Shown piece by piece: positions 1 to 6,228 of a stretch of 6,782 bases of DNA. The position numbers and the translations under genes were made by a program. The notes under the pieces are model-generated. The model saw nothing but the letters and a program-made list of their open reading frames with translations. It made no database searches and had not been told where the DNA came from. Each line of letters opens with the position of its first letter. Within the stretch, counting starts at the first letter, position 1. The DNA is from Lachnospiraceae bacterium (GTDB lineage Bacteria > Bacillota > Clostridia > Lachnospirales > Lachnospiraceae): assembly GCA_024403585.1 (NCBI GenBank), contig JAKSRN010000102.1, positions 1-6,782 on the forward strand. The letters run 5' to 3'.

Positions 1-1164
1 ATCGTCATCGATTCCCTTGGAATCGGTGCCTTGCCTGACAGCCCTCGATTCGGTGATGTGGGTGTCAACACTTTGGGACATATCTCAGAATCCGTTGACA
101 GTTTTCAGATCCCGAATCTTCAGAAGCTGGGACTGGCAAACCTGACACCATTGAAACAGGTGCCTGCAGTAGATGAACCACTTGGTTACCGTGCGGTTCT
201 TCGAGAGCGCAGCAACGGAAAAGATACCATGACAGGCCACTGGGAGATGATGGGGGTTGAGACAAAAACACCTTTCCAGACCTTTACTGAGAACGGTTTT
301 CCACCGGAACTCATTCAGGAGCTGGAAAAACGAACCGGTCACAAGGTGATCGGAAACAAGAGTGCCAGCGGTACAGAGATCCTGGAGGAGCTGGCAGAGG
401 AAGAAATCGCAACCGGTCATATGATCGTGTATACATCAGCGGATTCCGTTCTGCAGATTTGTGGACAGGAGGAGACATTTGACCTGAAGGAGCTCTACAG
501 ATGCTGTGAGATTGCCCGTGAACTGACCATGAAAGAAGAGTGGAAGGTGGGACGTGTTATTGCCAGACCTTATGTCGGCAAGAAAAAGGGCGAGTTCGTG
601 CGAACATCCAACAGACATGACTATGCGCTGAAACCACCGATCGCCACTGCACTGAATGCTCTGCAGGATGCGGGCCTGGATGTGATTTCTGTGGGCAAGA
701 TCGTTGATATTTTTGATAAAGAGGGCATTACAGAGTTTTATAAATCCCAGTCCTCTGTCCACGGAATGGAGCAGACTATCGAACTGGCCGGAAAAGAGTT
801 CCATGGTCTTTGCTTTGTCAATCTTGTGGATTTTGATGCAAAATGGGGACACAGAAGAAATCCTGCCGGTTATGCAAAAGAGCTGGAGGATTTCGATGTG
901 AAGCTGGGGCTTCTTCTGGAGGAGCTTCGGGAGGACGATCTTCTGATCATTACCGCAGACCATGGCAATGATCCAACTTACACAGGAACCGATCACACCA
1001 GAGAGAAGGTTCCGTTCCTGGCATACTCCAAATCCATGGAGGGAAAAGGAGAGCTCCCGGACCAGACAACATTTGCAGTGATCGGGGCAACGATCACAGA
1101 AAACTTTGGTGTAGCAATGCCGAAGGACACAATCGGAGAATCCTTACTGGCGGATTTACGATAA
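1..1164 (+). CDS. deoB: Phosphopentomutase (5' end outside window)
   Basis: This cytosolic enzyme interconverts (deoxy)ribose-1-phosphate and (deoxy)ribose-5-phosphate, linking nucleoside breakdown to the pentose phosphate pathway. The reading frame is open from base 1 and starts with IVIDSLGIG, the usual DeoB N-terminal strand, so the true start lies only about 5-9 codons upstream. The TTG at 31 is an internal Leu codon, not the start. Alkaline phosphatase superfamily metal ligands are all visible: Asp at 10-12, the Asp and His of DFDAKWGH (835-837, 850-852), Asp-His of TADHGND (958-963) and His of GTDHTRE (994-996). The phosphorylated Thr of KDTMTGHWE is at 226-228. Other family blocks include NKSASGTEIL, YTSADSVLQI and RHDYALKPP. 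The visible 387 codons match the family's usual length of about 390. The frame ends ESLLADLR then TAA. The last 25 codons take part in a tandem duplication described separately. It is probably the first visible gene of a salvage operon. Family assignment is near certain. Confidence 0.97.
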   Translation: MVIDSLGIGALPDSPRFGDVGVNTLGHISESVDSFQIPNLQKLGLANLTPLKQVPAVDEPLGYRAVLRERSNGKDTMTGHWEMMGVETKTPFQTFTENGFPPELIQELEKRTGHKVIGNKSASGTEILEELAEEEIATGHMIVYTSADSVLQICGQEETFDLKELYRCCEIARELTMKEEWKVGRVIARPYVGKKKGEFVRTSNRHDYALKPPIATALNALQDAGLDVISVGKIVDIFDKEGITEFYKSQSSVHGMEQTIELAGKEFHGLCFVNLVDFDAKWGHRRNPAGYAKELEDFDVKLGLLLEELREDDLLIITADHGNDPTYTGTDHTREKVPFLAYSKSMEGKGELPDQTTFAVIGATITENFGVAMPKDTIGESLLADLR

Positions 1165-1224
1165 CGGAAGTCTTTGGCGGTAATGCCAAAGAACACAAAA
1201 AGGGAATCCTTACTGACTGATTTT
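1091..1224 (+). repeat. Imperfect tandem duplication of deoB 3' end
   Basis: Two head-to-tail copies are visible: copy 1 at 1091-1158 (68 bases, inside deoB) and copy 2 at 1159-1224 (66 bases, mostly after the deoB stop). Hand alignment gives about 51 identities in 66 aligned positions, with one 2-base deletion in copy 2. The best block, GAATCCTTACTG, is identical at 1138-1149 and 1204-1215. In the matching frame copy 2 reads MPKNTKRESLLTDFQ then TAA (1228-1230), against MPKDTIGESLLADLR then TAA in deoB. The 2-base deletion shifts the frame upstream of MPK, so copy 2 is a decayed remnant and not translated as part of DeoB. A third, much weaker start of the same unit may begin at 1225 (CAATAACAGG against CGATAACGGA). 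Confidence 0.85.
1171..1192 (+). repeat. Perfect 8-bp inverted repeat after deoB
   Basis: TCTTTGGC (1171-1178) and GCCAAAGA (1185-1192) are exact reverse complements around a 6-base loop, GGTAAT. The hairpin begins six bases after the deoB stop codon. It is followed by ACACAAAAAGGG rather than a T run, so it is not a standard terminator in either direction. It could protect the 3' end of a deoB message or be a by-product of the tandem duplication, because the matching stretch inside deoB can form a weaker six-pair version with one G-U pair. Confidence 0.5.
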
Positions 1225-1242
1225 CAATAACAGGTCAGTTTT
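1212..1242 (+). terminator. Possible weak terminator or attenuator before bmpA
   Basis: ACTGACTG (1212-1219) can pair with CAGGTCAGT (1231-1239) with one bulged base, around an 11-base loop, and is followed by a short TTTT run (1239-1242). The stem is low in G+C and the T run is short, so any termination would be partial. It also overlaps the candidate -35 region of the next gene. I treat it as a possibility only. Confidence 0.22.
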
Positions 1243-1251
1243 ATGGATAAT
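1221..1251 (+). promoter_or_regulatory. Candidate promoter for the transporter operon
   Basis: GATAAT at 1246-1251 is one base from the sigma-A -10 consensus. The upstream partner is poor: TTTTCA at 1221-1226 matches TTGACA at four of six positions but with a long 19-base spacer. Transcription would start near 1258, giving a leader of about 20 bases that still contains the whole ribosome binding site. The region is A+T-rich, which fits a promoter, but the operon may equally be read from upstream of deoB. Confidence 0.22.
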
Positions 1252-1279
1252 AAAACACAAAAACAAAGGAGGGATAGAC

Positions 1280-2476
1280 ATGAAAGCTTCTAAAAAGCTT
1301 GTCTCTTTTCTACTGGTTCTGACAATGCTTTGCTCCTGTTTCTTAACAGGCTGCGCAGATACAACACCGGTTTACAATGGTGATCCGGAATCTGAGTACA
1401 AGGTTGCAATGATCACAGACGCCGGTGATATCACAGACCAGTCATTTAACCAGACCACTTACGAGGCCTGTGAGGAATATTGTTCCGCAAGAAATATTCC
1501 TTTTACCTATAAAAAACCGGATGGTGATACAGATTATGCACGTATCGCCATGATTGACGTTGCTGTTGCTGAAGGCTACAACATCATTGTAATGTCCGGT
1601 TATATTTTTGCGGCAGCACTTGTTGAAGTTACCTATAAGTATCCGGACGTAAAATTCATCGTTCTTGATATGACAGAAGGGGATATCATTGCAGCGGCAG
1701 TTGGCGGTGCTTACTATGACAACCCGGATGCTTATGACGGAGCAGATTACTATAACAAAGGAAATACCTACTGTGCAGTTTACCGTGAGGAGCTTGTAGG
1801 CTTCATGGCTGGCTACGCAGCAGTAAAACTCGGATACAAAAACCTTGGCTATCTTGGCGGACAGTCCGTACCACCTGTAATGCGTTTCGGCTATGGCTAT
1901 GTACAGGGCATCAATCAGGCAGCAGAGGAGCTTGGCATAGCAGATGAGGTAAATGTTGAGTACGCATACGGCGGCCAGTTCTATGGTTCTACTGAAATTA
2001 CGGCTGCTATGGATACCTGGTACAGTAAAGGAACTGAGATCGTATTTGCCTGTGGTGGAGGCATCTTCACATCTGTAGCAGAGGCAGCAGCAAAAACAGG
2101 CGGCAAGGTCATCGGTGTTGACTCCGACCAGTCTCCGATCATCGACGCATACGGTGTGGGAATGACCGTTACTTCTGCCATGAAAGGTCTGAAGGCAACT
2201 ATCTTTGCTATGCTTGATTCCATTATTTACGACAATACATGGGAGGAGCATGTTGGTAAAGTGGAGAATCTGGGACTTGTTTCCGGAACAGACACTTCTC
2301 TGAACTATCTGGGTCTTCCTGAGGATACCACCCAGTGGAATGAGAACTTTACATTGGATGATTACCATGAGCTGGTAAGAAAACTTTTTGAGGGCGAGAT
2401 CAAGGTAGATCCTTCTACCGAACAGGTCCCTGAAGTTTCTGTACACCTGAACATGCGTGAAGGATCCATTGTCTGA
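1280..2476 (+). CDS. bmpA: BMP-family nucleoside-binding lipoprotein
   Basis: This is the extracellular, membrane-anchored substrate-binding part of the ABC importer, of the BMP/PnrA/Med family whose characterised members bind purine nucleosides. The start is fixed by AAAGGAGGG at 1265-1273, six bases before the ATG. Residues 1-24 form a signal peptide (basic MKASKK, then a hydrophobic run) ending in a lipobox LTGC, with Cys25 as the lipid-bearing residue. The mature domain opens with KVAMITDAGDITDQSFNQ (41-58), the family's first ligand-binding block. EELVGFMAGYAAVKLG (170-185), a Gly-rich FACGGGIF block (256-263), GVDSDQS (279-285) and TSAMKGL (298-304) follow. In homologues the Asp of the VDSD block and the Lys of the last block contact the nucleoside ribose. 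At 398 residues it is somewhat longer than classic members (about 340-360), with the extra length in the C-terminal part. It is followed 26 bases later by the ATPase gene. The exact nucleoside preference cannot be read from sequence. Confidence 0.93.
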   Translation: MKASKKLVSFLLVLTMLCSCFLTGCADTTPVYNGDPESEYKVAMITDAGDITDQSFNQTTYEACEEYCSARNIPFTYKKPDGDTDYARIAMIDVAVAEGYNIIVMSGYIFAAALVEVTYKYPDVKFIVLDMTEGDIIAAAVGGAYYDNPDAYDGADYYNKGNTYCAVYREELVGFMAGYAAVKLGYKNLGYLGGQSVPPVMRFGYGYVQGINQAAEELGIADEVNVEYAYGGQFYGSTEITAAMDTWYSKGTEIVFACGGGIFTSVAEAAAKTGGKVIGVDSDQSPIIDAYGVGMTVTSAMKGLKATIFAMLDSIIYDNTWEEHVGKVENLGLVSGTDTSLNYLGLPEDTTQWNENFTLDDYHELVRKLFEGEIKVDPSTEQVPEVSVHLNMREGSIV

Positions 2477-2486
2477 TGGTGATGGG

Positions 2487-2493
2487 AAAGGAG
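2487..2493 (+). promoter_or_regulatory. Ribosome binding site that decides the ATPase start
   Basis: AAAGGAG lies nine bases before the ATG at 2503. An in-frame ATG at 2476 overlaps the upstream TGA stop (TGATG) and would add nine residues (MVMGKEIGH), but it would place this ribosome binding site inside the coding region. The family N-terminus normally begins close to the YAVEMLNITKRFPG block, which supports 2503. Some coupled initiation at 2476 cannot be excluded. Confidence 0.75.
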
Positions 2494-2502
2494 ATAGGTC
2501 AT

Positions 2503-4032
2503 ATGAGTGACTATGCTGTTGAAATGCTGAATATTACCAAGAGATTTCCTGGTATTATCGCAAATGACAATATTACGTTACAGTTAAAAAAGGGTGAGAT
2601 CCATGCACTCCTGGGTGAAAATGGTGCCGGAAAATCTACTCTTATGAGTGTTCTGTTCGGTCTCTATCAGCCGGAAGAGGGTGAGATCCGCAAGGACGGT
2701 AAAAAAGTGGAGATCAAGAACCCCAATGATGCCAATGCGCTGGGAATCGGAATGGTGCATCAGCATTTTAAACTGGTGGACTGCTTCAGTGTATTGGATA
2801 ACATTATCCTGGGTGTGGAGCCAACCAAAAACGGCCTGCTGAAAAAGGACGATGCCAGAAAAAAAGTGCTGGAGCTTTCTGAAAAATACCACCTGGCTGT
2901 TGATCCGGATGCTCTGGTTGAGAACATTACCGTTGGTATGCAGCAGAGAACCGAGATCCTGAAGATGCTCTACAGAGACAACGAGATCCTGATCTTTGAT
3001 GAGCCGACGGCAGTTCTGACTGTCCAGGAGATTGCAGAGCTGATGCAGATCATGAAGGATCTGGCAAAAGAGGGAAAAAGTATTCTTTTTATCTCTCACA
3101 AACTGAATGAGATTATGGAGGTTGCGGACCGCTGTACCGTCCTTCGTAAAGGAAAATATGTAGGAACAGTTGAAACCAAGGATACCAATCCGATGAAGCT
3201 CTCTGCCATGATGGTTGGCCGTGATGTAAGCTTCAAGGTGGATAAGAAACCTAGCCAGCCGGGAGAGGTGATTCTGGATGTGAAGGGAATGTCTGTTGCA
3301 GGCAGCCATAAGAAGGATGCTGTACACAATGTAAACTTCCAGGTTCGAAGAGGTGAGATTGTATGTATTGCAGGTATTGACGGTAATGGCCAGACAGAGC
3401 TGGTGTATGGACTGTCCGGTTTGGAACCGTTGAAGGAAGGAAGCATCGCCCTCAATGGTAAGGACATTACCAAAGAGAGTGTGCGTTATCGTTCTACCCA
3501 TGGAATGAGCCATATTCCGGAGGACAGACACAAACATGGTCTGGTGCTGGATTATTCTCTGGAAGACAACATTGTTCTGCAGAGATATTTTGAGCCGAAA
3601 TTCACTTCAAAATTCGGCATGCTGAAGAGAAAAGAGATTCGTGAGTATGCAGACCGTCTGATTGAGGAATACGATGTTCGTTCCGGACAGGGTGCCATCA
3701 CAACTGTTCGTGCCATGTCAGGCGGTAACCAGCAGAAGGCGATCATTGCACGAGAAATCGATAAAAACCCTGATCTTCTGATCGCTGTTCAGCCAACCCG
3801 TGGTGTTGATATCGGTGCCATTGAGTTTATCCATAAACAGCTGATCCAGGAGAGAGACGCCGGAAAAGCGGTTCTGCTTGTCAGCCTTGAGCTGGATGAG
3901 GTTATGGACGTTCCGGACCGTATCCTTGTTATGTATGAGGGCGAGATCGTAGGTGAATTCGATCCGAAGGACGTTACGATGGAAGAACTTGGACTCTACA
4001 TGACAGGTGCTAAGAGACAGGGGGTTAAGTAA
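2503..4032 (+). CDS. nupA: Nucleoside ABC importer ATPase, two nucleotide-binding domains
   Basis: This 509-residue cytoplasmic ATPase powers uptake. It has two fused nucleotide-binding domains, like L. lactis NupA, B. subtilis NupO (YufO) and sugar importers of the RbsA type. Domain 1 has Walker A GENGAGKST (38-46), Q-loop Gln87, Walker B ILIFDEPT (162-169, catalytic Glu167) and H-loop His199. Its signature is degenerate (VGMQQR, 144-149). Domain 2 has a good signature, SGGNQQK (406-412). However, its Walker A is GIDGNGQT (291-298, no Lys), Gln430 replaces the catalytic Glu in AVQPTRG, and Leu462 occupies the H-loop position. Pairing domain 1 Walker A with domain 2 signature gives one canonical ATP site, and the other site is degenerate. 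This asymmetry is usual in the family. The stop overlaps the next start (TAATG), indicating tight co-translation with the permeases. The symbol is by homology to the lactococcal system. Confidence 0.94.
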   Translation: MSDYAVEMLNITKRFPGIIANDNITLQLKKGEIHALLGENGAGKSTLMSVLFGLYQPEEGEIRKDGKKVEIKNPNDANALGIGMVHQHFKLVDCFSVLDNIILGVEPTKNGLLKKDDARKKVLELSEKYHLAVDPDALVENITVGMQQRTEILKMLYRDNEILIFDEPTAVLTVQEIAELMQIMKDLAKEGKSILFISHKLNEIMEVADRCTVLRKGKYVGTVETKDTNPMKLSAMMVGRDVSFKVDKKPSQPGEVILDVKGMSVAGSHKKDAVHNVNFQVRRGEIVCIAGIDGNGQTELVYGLSGLEPLKEGSIALNGKDITKESVRYRSTHGMSHIPEDRHKHGLVLDYSLEDNIVLQRYFEPKFTSKFGMLKRKEIREYADRLIEEYDVRSGQGAITTVRAMSGGNQQKAIIAREIDKNPDLLIAVQPTRGVDIGAIEFIHKQLIQERDAGKAVLLVSLELDEVMDVPDRILVMYEGEIVGEFDPKDVTMEELGLYMTGAKRQGVK

Positions 4033-5132
4033 TGAATACGAAAGAAAAGAAAAGTCTGTTTGAAAAACCGGGAGTACAGTCAGTGGCAGCTTCTCTGATC
4101 TGTATCCTCCTGGGATTATTAGTCGGATACATTGTTCTTCTCTTTATCAATCCTGAAGGCGCAGGAAGAGCAATGGCATCCATTCTGAAGAATTTCCTGT
4201 ATTTCCCAAGACCGGCTGTAGCGCTGGAGTATTTAGGAAGTACATTGGTAAAAACCGCACCGCTTCTGATGTGTACCTTATCCATCCTTTTTGCTTATAA
4301 GGTTGGACTTTTCAACATCGGTGCATCCGGACAGTATGCGGTTGGAGCAGGTATGGCTCTCTACATGGCACTGGGCTTCCATATGCCATGGTATGTTTGC
4401 ATGATCGCAGCAATGATCGGCGGCGGAATCCTTGGCGGTCTTGCCGGAGCCCTGAAAGCCTATCTGAATGTAAATGAAGTTATCGCAGGTATCATGCTGA
4501 ACTGGATCAGCCTTTACTGCATGAACATGCTGCTGACCAACGTAAAAGAGTCCAGCACAACCTATACAATGGCCCTTCGAACCAATGCCCCAAAAGCACT
4601 GATTCCAAGCCTGGGACTCAATCATCTGTTCTCTGAGAACAAGTATGTTACCATTGCTATTCCACTGGCAGTGATCATCTCCATTGTTGTATGGGTAGTG
4701 ATGGAAAAAACCAAACTCGGTTTCGAGCTGAAAGCAACCGGTCTTAACAAAAATGCTGCCAAATACGCCGGCATGAAAGAGAAACGCAACATGATCCTCA
4801 CCATGGTCATCGCAGGATGTCTGGCAGGTCTTGGCGCATCCTTCCTCTATTTAAGCGGTATTGAGCAGTGGTCCTGTGCACAGACATCAGTTCCGGCGAT
4901 GGGATTCAATGGAATTGCGGCAGCATTTCTGGGAGGATTAAGTCCGATCGGAAGTATCTTTGCGGCATTCTTTACCCAGCACATTACAAGTGGTGGATCT
5001 TATGTAGACAAGATGGTGTATTGTTCTCAGATTTCTGATCTGATCTCTGCAATTATCATCTACTTCTGCAGTTTCACTCTGTTTATCAAGTTCTGTCTGG
5101 GACGCATCGGCAAGAAGGGAGGAAATAAATAA
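4032..5132 (+). CDS. nupB: Nucleoside ABC importer permease, first subunit
   Basis: This 366-residue membrane protein of the branched-chain amino acid/ribose permease superfamily (BPD_transp_2) should form half of the translocation channel, paired with the product of the next gene. Likely membrane segments are near residues 17-39, 69-89, 98-117, 119-143, 147-168, 205-224, 252-275, 287-317 and 334-354. Family blocks include VGLFNIGASGQ (91-101), NVNEVIAGIMLNWI (146-159) and the cytoplasmic loop LKATGLNKNAAKYAGM (233-248), which is the region expected to contact the ATPase. The extracytoplasmic stretch of roughly 170-204 separates the two halves. The ATG shares its A with the ATPase stop codon. 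AGGGGG at 4019-4024, inside the end of the ATPase gene, is the ribosome binding site. The N-terminus is basic (MNTKEKK), which fits a cytoplasmic start. The basic C-terminal tail (GRIGKKGGNK) is also likely cytoplasmic. Confidence 0.93.
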   Translation: MNTKEKKSLFEKPGVQSVAASLICILLGLLVGYIVLLFINPEGAGRAMASILKNFLYFPRPAVALEYLGSTLVKTAPLLMCTLSILFAYKVGLFNIGASGQYAVGAGMALYMALGFHMPWYVCMIAAMIGGGILGGLAGALKAYLNVNEVIAGIMLNWISLYCMNMLLTNVKESSTTYTMALRTNAPKALIPSLGLNHLFSENKYVTIAIPLAVIISIVVWVVMEKTKLGFELKATGLNKNAAKYAGMKEKRNMILTMVIAGCLAGLGASFLYLSGIEQWSCAQTSVPAMGFNGIAAAFLGGLSPIGSIFAAFFTQHITSGGSYVDKMVYCSQISDLISAIIIYFCSFTLFIKFCLGRIGKKGGNK

Positions 5133-6073
5133 TGGCATTATTATTACAGTATACCCTTATCTATGCATCGGTTCTGATGCTGGTAGCTCTGGGCGGATGT
5201 TTTTCTGAGCATAGTGGTGTCATCAACCTGGGTCTGGAAGGAACCATGGTTATGGGTGCTTTAGGCGGTGCCCTTGTTATGAGAAATATGCCAAATCTTC
5301 CGGGGCTGGCAATGCTTCTCATGGTAGTTCTCGGAAGTGTTGTATTCGGTCTTGTGTATTCCCTGCTTCTGGCAGTGGCAGCGATCAGCTTTAAAGCAGA
5401 TCAGACTCTGGTAGGTACAGGTATGAACCTGCTGGGTACAGCTGCAGCTACTGTATTTGTAAAGGCAATCAACATGAGAGCCAACAGAAATAATCCATCT
5501 TCAGCGATTGTGTATATTGAGCAGAAGAAGGCATTTTCCCTGCTGAAGATTGGAAAGTTTGAGATCAGCTGGTTTATGCTGCTGGCTGTTCTGATCCTGA
5601 TCGCTTCTTACATTGTTTTGTATAAGACCAGATTCGGTCTTCGTCTGATGGCTTGTGGCGAGCATCCGCAGGCTGCAGATTCTGTAGGTATCAATGTATA
5701 TAAGATGCGCTATGCAGGTGTTCTGATTTCAGGAGCATTGGGCGGTCTTGGCGGAATCGTGTACATTACCGCTGGTGTATCTGAGTGGAAATTTGAGAAT
5801 GGTGTTGCGGGCTTTGGCTTCCTGGCACTGGCAGTTATGATCTTCGGACAGTGGAAACCGCAGCTGATCGCTCTGACAGGTCTGCTGTTTGGTCTGTTCC
5901 GTGCATTGTCCAATGTTTATACAGGATTTGATTTCCTGACAGCACTGCATCTGCCAAGTACGGTTTATAATATGCTGCCGTATATCATTTCACTGGTTGT
6001 GCTGGCGATTTTCTCAAGGAATTCGAGGGCGCCGAAGGCGGAGGGAATTCCTTATGATAAAGGTCAGCGATAA
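5132..6073 (+). CDS. nupC: Nucleoside ABC importer permease, second subunit
   Basis: This 313-residue membrane protein is the partner permease, also of the BPD_transp_2 superfamily and similar to L. lactis NupC and B. subtilis NupQ. The block GGCFSEHSGVINLGLEG (21-37) is the family hallmark. Likely membrane segments are near 6-22, 34-50, 57-85, 92-110, 146-164, 194-214, 225-257 and 280-294. The cytoplasmic ATPase-contact loop is FGLRLMACGEHPQAADSVGI (168-187). The ATG overlaps the stop of the first permease (TAATG), with ribosome binding site AAGGGAGGA at 5115-5123. The C-terminus RAPKAEGIPYDKGQR is hydrophilic and resembles the usual tail of this family. The codons for that tail (AGG twice, GCG, CCG, GCG) differ from the rest of the gene and contain a strong inverted repeat, listed separately. 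This ends the tightly coupled block, and a 155-base gap follows. Confidence 0.93.
   Translation: MALLLQYTLIYASVLMLVALGGCFSEHSGVINLGLEGTMVMGALGGALVMRNMPNLPGLAMLLMVVLGSVVFGLVYSLLLAVAAISFKADQTLVGTGMNLLGTAAATVFVKAINMRANRNNPSSAIVYIEQKKAFSLLKIGKFEISWFMLLAVLILIASYIVLYKTRFGLRLMACGEHPQAADSVGINVYKMRYAGVLISGALGGLGGIVYITAGVSEWKFENGVAGFGFLALAVMIFGQWKPQLIALTGLLFGLFRALSNVYTGFDFLTALHLPSTVYNMLPYIISLVVLAIFSRNSRAPKAEGIPYDKGQR
6016..6053 (+). repeat. Hairpin in the last codons of nupC
   Basis: AAGGAATTC (6016-6024) and GAATTCCTT (6045-6053) are perfect 9-base reverse complements. Between them CGCC (6030-6033) and GGCG (6037-6040) form a second small stem around a GAA loop. The whole structure lies in coding sequence for roughly RNSRAPKAEGIPY. 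There is no T run on the + strand after it, so it is not a standard terminator. It could stabilise or mark the 3' end of the transporter message. Confidence 0.5.
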
Positions 6074-6111
6074 GTAGCAATAGCAAAAAGAGTATCAAAG
6101 ATTATATGCAA

Positions 6112-6199
6112 GTCGGAGCTTCTGCGTAGACTTGGCGCAGGATTTTGGCAAGTAACCTGTTGCTTGCCAAAATCACTGCGAGCAGCGAGAAGTATCGAC
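6112..6199 (+). repeat. Long imperfect palindrome before guanine deaminase
   Basis: The central stem is GATTTTGGCAAG (6141-6152) against CTTGCCAAAATC (6163-6174), a perfect 12-bp match. It extends by three more pairs (one G-T) to a CCTG loop. After one bulged A (6175), CGCAG (6136-6140) pairs with CTGCG (6176-6180). Beyond an internal loop, 6112-6123 pairs with 6188-6199 in 12 positions with two G-T pairs and one A-A mismatch. CGCAG can alternatively pair with an upstream CTGCG at 6122-6126, giving two mutually exclusive folds. No T run follows, so it is not an ordinary terminator. The ribosome binding site of the next gene (6216-6221) lies outside it. It could be a structured leader RNA, a regulator-binding region or a small dispersed palindromic repeat. 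The rest of the 6074-6228 gap shows no gene. Confidence 0.75.
6145..6173 (+). promoter_or_regulatory. Candidate promoter inside the palindrome
   Basis: TTGGCA (6145-6150) matches the -35 consensus at five of six positions. Exactly 17 bases later, CAAAAT (6168-6173) matches the -10 consensus at four of six. Because of the inverted repeat, the same pair exists on the opposite strand. Initiation near 6180 would give the deaminase gene its own leader of about 50 bases. The match may be a by-product of the palindrome, so confidence is low. Confidence 0.2.
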
Positions 6200-6228
6200 A
6201 GAAATAAAGAAAAACGGAGGAGACAGAC

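Noticed and set aside
1283..1300. AAAGCTT repeated at the start of bmpA (1283-1289 and 1294-1300), able to form a 6-bp hairpin
   Set aside because: It encodes the usual basic start of a signal peptide (KASKKL), is A+T-rich and short, and likely arises by chance.
1442..2446. Long open reading frame on the - strand opposite bmpA (334 codons)
   Set aside because: It is Cys-, His- and Ile-rich, with no recognisable domain or ribosome binding site, and lies wholly opposite a clear family gene, so it is a shadow frame.
2476..2478. ATG overlapping the bmpA stop as the ATPase start
   Set aside because: The ATG at 2503 has a better placed ribosome binding site and matches the usual family N-terminus.
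1171..6171. Shared operator: TTTGGC...GCCAAA occurs both after deoB (1173-1190) and in the guaD palindrome (6144-6171)
   Set aside because: The half-site spacing differs greatly (6 against 16 bases), and the first copy lies in a deoB-derived duplication. A common regulator site is therefore not supported.
6091..6196. AGTATC direct repeat at 6091-6096 and 6191-6196 as a possible target-site duplication around the palindrome
   Set aside because: The second copy lies inside the outer arm of the palindrome rather than flanking it, and six bases is too short to be convincing without an empty-site comparison.
6074..6228. Purine riboswitch upstream of guanine deaminase
   Set aside because: I looked for the conserved purine aptamer core segments (the J1/2, J2/3 and P2/P3 loop sequences) on the + strand and did not find them. 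The structure seen is a simple long hairpin, not a three-way junction.
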